The notes below the pieces were generated by a model. That model had not been told where the DNA came from. It saw only the letters and a program-made list of their open reading frames with translations, and did not search any database. From Fidelibacterota bacterium (GTDB taxonomy: Bacteria > Fidelibacterota > UBA2242), in contig QNCV01000076.1 in NCBI GenBank assembly GCA_003645845.1, positions 1-9,268 of the forward strand: DNA of 9,268 nucleotides, in the 5' to 3' direction. Position 1 is the first letter of the stretch; each line of letters starts with the position of its first letter. Made by a program: the position numbers and the translations under genes. Below are positions 7,126 through 9,268 of this stretch, piece after piece.

Positions 7126-7151
7126 ACAGTTAAACATCGAACGGTAGTCCG

Positions 7152-7188
7152 GAAGAAGGGCGGCAGCATTATTCTGTTGCCCTTCTTC
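7152..7188 (+). terminator. Hairpin terminator after the lipoprotein gene
   Basis: A perfect 10-base inverted repeat (GAAGAAGGGC at 7152-7161 and GCCCTTCTTC at 7179-7188) continues inward by five more pairs, two of them G-U, leaving a 7-base loop (7167-7173). It lies 26 bases after the stop codon. The following T-run is poor, so it may terminate weakly or mainly protect the mRNA 3' end. Confidence 0.65.
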
Positions 7189-7201
7189 TAATTCGCCGTA
7201 A

Positions 7202-7363
7202 GGTACTTTTATATATGATAACCATAATCAGACGGTATGGTTTGATCAGAATAAAATTGCTTCTCAAAATTATAATCAATATCTTTGCAACAATGGAAAC
7301 CTTTTAGATAAAGATCACATGAGCTATTTTTTCGATTCTTCTATTAAGAAAGGAAAAAAATGA
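7202..7363 (+). pseudogene. Possible 3' remnant of a gene: 53-codon open frame without a start codon
   Basis: A frame opens right after a TAA at 7199-7201 and runs 53 codons to a TGA at 7361-7363, which overlaps the next start as ATGA. It includes the stretch NQTVWFDQNKIASQNYNQYL and ends in SYFFDSSIKKGKK. Purine-N-pyrimidine codons are frequent (19 of 53 by my count), as in real coding sequence. The only ATG in frame is at 7310-7312, leaving 14 residues; no upstream ATG, GTG or TTG start is in frame. This may be the tail of a decayed gene whose front was lost at the terminator side, or a chance open frame in AT-rich DNA. I do not recognise a family. Confidence 0.3.
7349..7354 (+). promoter_or_regulatory. 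Ribosome binding site for the 7360 gene
   Basis: AAAGGA lies 5 bases before the ATG at 7360, a good Shine-Dalgarno for that start. TATAAT at 7271-7276 is a possible -10, but no -35 stands at a suitable distance. Confidence 0.5.
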
Positions 7364-7914
7364 AATACCGGTTTGTGTTAATTATCTGGATATTCTCTGT
7401 TGTTGCCCTGACGGGTGGTGAAAAAGATCAATATCATTTTTTTGGAGCATCAATATCGGGTTTTTCCGGTTCGGGAATTACATATCGATATCGGCGCGCT
7501 GATAATTATTGTATCAAATTTGCCGGTTATGCATTCTATAATGATAAGAACACGGAAGAAAAAGATGATGAAACAAGCGTTTATGATTTTGGCCTGGAAT
7601 ATCAAAAAATAATATTCAGAAAAAGTTTTTTACTATTCAATTTTAGCACCGGTCTTGAGTTGTTAAACAAAGCAGAGCCTAAATCGGGATATGATAAAAT
7701 TGAGACGAACCGTTTCCTGGCCGGAGTGGGTTTTAACATTGATATTTATACAAAATTCAATCCGAATTATCCTGATATAGTCATGTTTTTCGGCATTGGT
7801 GAGCGGTATTATCATCAACATGAAATCAAGTGGGATAACAGTCGACAGATGAATGAACGGAAATCCAAGGGGCTGGAACTGACCGGGACCGCCGGATTAG
7901 GTGTGGAATTTTAA
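7360..7914 (+). CDS. Small predicted outer-membrane beta-barrel protein
   Basis: This 184-residue protein has a signal peptide (about 1-19, KYRF then a hydrophobic core IIWIFSVVAL). Alternating aromatic/hydrophobic strands follow: FFGASISG, ITYRYRRA, CIKFAGYAFY, VYDFGLEYQKIIF, FLLFNFSTGLEL, RFLAGVGFNIDIY, VMFFGIGERYYH and ELTGTAGLGVEF. It ends in Phe184 after a Gly-rich last strand, the usual signal for barrel insertion by the BAM complex. With about eight strands it could form an 8-strand barrel, but no named family is recognised. Its DNA is clearly poorer in GC than the neighbours: 7501-7560 has 18 G/C of 60, while 6601-6660 in the lipoprotein gene has 32 of 60. That suggests a different origin or weaker codon selection. 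A bidirectional terminator follows it. Confidence 0.7.
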   Translation: MKYRFVLIIWIFSVVALTGGEKDQYHFFGASISGFSGSGITYRYRRADNYCIKFAGYAFYNDKNTEEKDDETSVYDFGLEYQKIIFRKSFLLFNFSTGLELLNKAEPKSGYDKIETNRFLAGVGFNIDIYTKFNPNYPDIVMFFGIGERYYHQHEIKWDNSRQMNERKSKGLELTGTAGLGVEF

Positions 7915-7973
7915 CAAAAAATATTCTGTATACTTTCTATTTTTACGTCAGAATTGCTATAAATTCGGAATAA

Positions 7974-8003
7974 CGAAAAGCCCGCATTTAAACGGGCTTT
8001 TTG
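7974..8003. terminator. Bidirectional Rho-independent terminator between convergent genes
   Basis: AAAAGCCCG (7976-7984) and CGGGCTTTT (7993-8001) form a stem around an 8-base loop; one G-U and one C-G pair extend it outward. Plus-strand reading gives a T run after the stem, and the minus strand also ends in a T run. It sits between the plus-strand gene ending at 7914 and the minus-strand gene ending at 8026, and can serve both. Confidence 0.85.
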
Positions 8004-8025
8004 AGTGGTGTTATTGGACCCCGGA

Positions 8026-9268
8026 TTATTTTATCAGAACCATTTTCTTTACCTGTTGAAATTCATCCGATCCCTTTTCTTCAGGGGCGGTTGTTTGAAT
8101 ACGGTAAAAGTAAACCCCGGAGCCAAGATCACCGGCATCCCATGTGATCGAATACGAACCTGCCGACTGAGTCACATTTACCGGATTGGCGACGAAGCGA
8201 CCGTTGATATCATAAATTGACAGAATTACACGGGATTGCCGCGGTAATTCGTAACGAATAGTTGTCATCGGATTGAAGGGATTGGGATAATTATCGTACA
8301 GACGATAGGTGGTGATAATTGGGGATCCGGATTCTATTGCGACCGCTGTTATTCTGAAAGACCACGGGTTCTTGTCGCTGTGCGAACCCCAGACAGTGTC
8401 ACCGTCGCTATATGCATAAACTTTCCAGAAGTATTTTTCCGGTGCCAGAATATCAATATGGATCGTTGTATCTGTTCCGGTGTTGATTAAAGTGTCCACA
8501 ATCGCAAAACTGCTGTCGCTGCTCACAGCAAAACCATAGACAGGAGATTCGCCGGTATCCGGGTCTATGCTGGCGCTCCAGGAAAAAGTGAGAGCCGTTA
8601 TCCCGCCTGTCCAGCCGTTTTCCGGACTGATCAATTCAAAGGATAAGGGCGGGTCATTAACCGGCGTTACGGTCAATAAAACGGTATCGCTTATTGTTGT
8701 ATCGTACAGTGAGGCGCTGAGGACAATGTGTCCGATGCCGTTCCAGTTTTCGGTCAGACTGACCCAAACCACGTTGAACTCGTCCAGCGAGACAGCGATA
8801 TCCGCAGTGTCGCTGGCAATGGCGAATTCCGGAATACTGTCCTTTGGTGAAACGCTGAACACACTGTCAAGATCAGCCAGTTCAAAATCCGGGGTATCTT
8901 CGGGAACTTCCCGGTCAGGAACCGGTGAATCGACACGGACAGTAAGCGCAGAACCGCTACTGCCGTGGATTTCCAGAACGACAGTGCCTTGCGAATTGAA
9001 TAAAGCGTTCCCCGAAGTGTAGATACTATTGATATTTCTTACCTCAACTTGCGCCGAGTAATCCCAGAGCCGGTAGCCGATGGGATTCCCCGGCGTAAAA
9101 CCGTCTTTTTCGGAAGTAGTGGGATCGTCGGTGGCGGCGACGAGGGCCAGATATGACCCGATGGGGCCGGTTACAACACCGGCGCCGACACAGATATCGC
9201 CGTCGAAAATTCCGATTTCATTACCCGTCTCCGCCGTTGTGTCATCAATGGTAATGGTGGTCAGGTAG
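8026..9268 (-). CDS. Type IX secretion (Por) cargo protein, C-terminal 413 residues (5' end outside window)
   Basis: On the minus strand the frame is open from the window edge to the TAA at 8026-8028, so this is the C-terminal part of a larger secreted protein. From its visible N-side it holds a domain with EIGIFDGDICVGAGVVTG, a motif seen in repeated surface modules of FCB-group bacteria. Next is a cadherin-like module opening with PEDTPDFELADLDSVF and closing in VTPVNDPP (about 8665-8930). A fibronectin type III-like domain follows (about 8340-8660; FSWSASIDPDTG and YFWKVYAYSDGD). Last is a type IX sorting domain with DNYPNPFNPMTTIRYELP (motif at 8266-8292), IYDINGRFV and GSGVYFYRI, ending VLIK (about 8029-8310). 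The sorting domain directs export by the type IX machinery and attachment or release at the cell surface. Any enzyme activity would lie in the missing N-terminal part. The GTG at 8860-8862 is internal, not the start. Confidence 0.88.
   Translation of the reverse strand, partial: YLTTITIDDTTAETGNEIGIFDGDICVGAGVVTGPIGSYLALVAATDDPTTSEKDGFTPGNPIGYRLWDYSAQVEVRNINSIYTSGNALFNSQGTVVLEIHGSSGSALTVRVDSPVPDREVPEDTPDFELADLDSVFSVSPKDSIPEFAIASDTADIAVSLDEFNVVWVSLTENWNGIGHIVLSASLYDTTISDTVLLTVTPVNDPPLSFELISPENGWTGGITALTFSWSASIDPDTGESPVYGFAVSSDSSFAIVDTLINTGTDTTIHIDILAPEKYFWKVYAYSDGDTVWGSHSDKNPWSFRITAVAIESGSPIITTYRLYDNYPNPFNPMTTIRYELPRQSRVILSIYDINGRFVANPVNVTQSAGSYSITWDAGDLGSGVYFYRIQTTAPEEKGSDEFQQVKKMVLIK
8029..8310 (-). 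other. Type IX secretion C-terminal sorting domain
   Basis: The last ~90 residues of the partial minus-strand protein carry the conserved YPNPFNP block (8266-8292), the LSIYDINGR strand and the GVYFYRI strand close to the VLIK end. The strand order and length match the type A Por-tail family. It marks the host as having a type IX secretion system, although no machinery gene lies in the window. Confidence 0.85.

Noticed and set aside
7215..7307. Short 30-residue frame starting at ATG 7215 in the low-GC gap
   Set aside because: The product is a plain Ile/Lys/Leu string with only a distant AAGG as ribosome site; the neighbouring frame at 7202-7363 looks more like coding sequence.
8026..8862. 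Complete 278-residue minus-strand gene starting at the GTG at 8862
   Set aside because: The same frame continues open to the window edge and encodes recognisable surface-module sequence upstream, including the PEDTPDF start of the cadherin-like module; the GTG is an internal Val.
8567..9022. Plus-strand open frame of 151 codons opposite the type IX cargo gene
   Set aside because: The opposite strand encodes recognisable domains over the same bases; the Ser/Thr-rich plus-strand product is a shadow.

Overview
The window looks like a piece of a mid-GC bacterial chromosome from the FCB group, most likely a Calditrichota, Ignavibacteria, KSB1 or Marinimicrobia type lineage. The best evidence is the minus-strand gene at the right edge. 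It ends in a type IX secretion (Por) C-terminal sorting domain with the NYPNPFNP motif typical of those phyla. A lipoprotein and a small outer-membrane-like protein support a Gram-negative, two-membrane cell. No tRNA, rRNA, CRISPR array or insertion sequence is visible.

Left part (1-4936), one tightly packed plus-strand gene run: the tail of a probable HD-domain protein overlaps by ATGA a fused large+small aconitase/isopropylmalate-dehydratase family enzyme. This is followed closely by a class V PLP enzyme lacking the sulfurtransferase cysteine. By a one-base TAATG overlap comes LemA, then a secreted and membrane-anchored TPM-domain protein with a Gly-rich tail, then a second TPM protein without a signal peptide. 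The first three genes look metabolic and the last three form the familiar LemA/TPM envelope module. The joint operon is inferred from spacing only.

Middle (4937-7188): an AT-rich 158-bp intergenic region with a possible promoter and an 18-bp-period direct repeat precedes a 676-residue lipoprotein. This carries an HELGH zinc-protease motif and a downstream glutamate that fit a gluzincin related to M2/M3 peptidases. A strong hairpin follows it.

Right part (7189-9268): a low-GC patch holds a start-less 53-codon open frame that may be the tail of a decayed gene. Its stop overlaps the start of a small predicted beta-barrel protein. A bidirectional terminator separates this from the convergent, left-truncated type IX secreted protein, whose frame is open through the right edge of the window.

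I did not find a clear new multi-gene system. The best leads are the aconitase-family enzyme with altered active-site positions next to an unassigned PLP enzyme, the orphan HELGH lipoprotein, and the possible gene remnant at 7202-7363.
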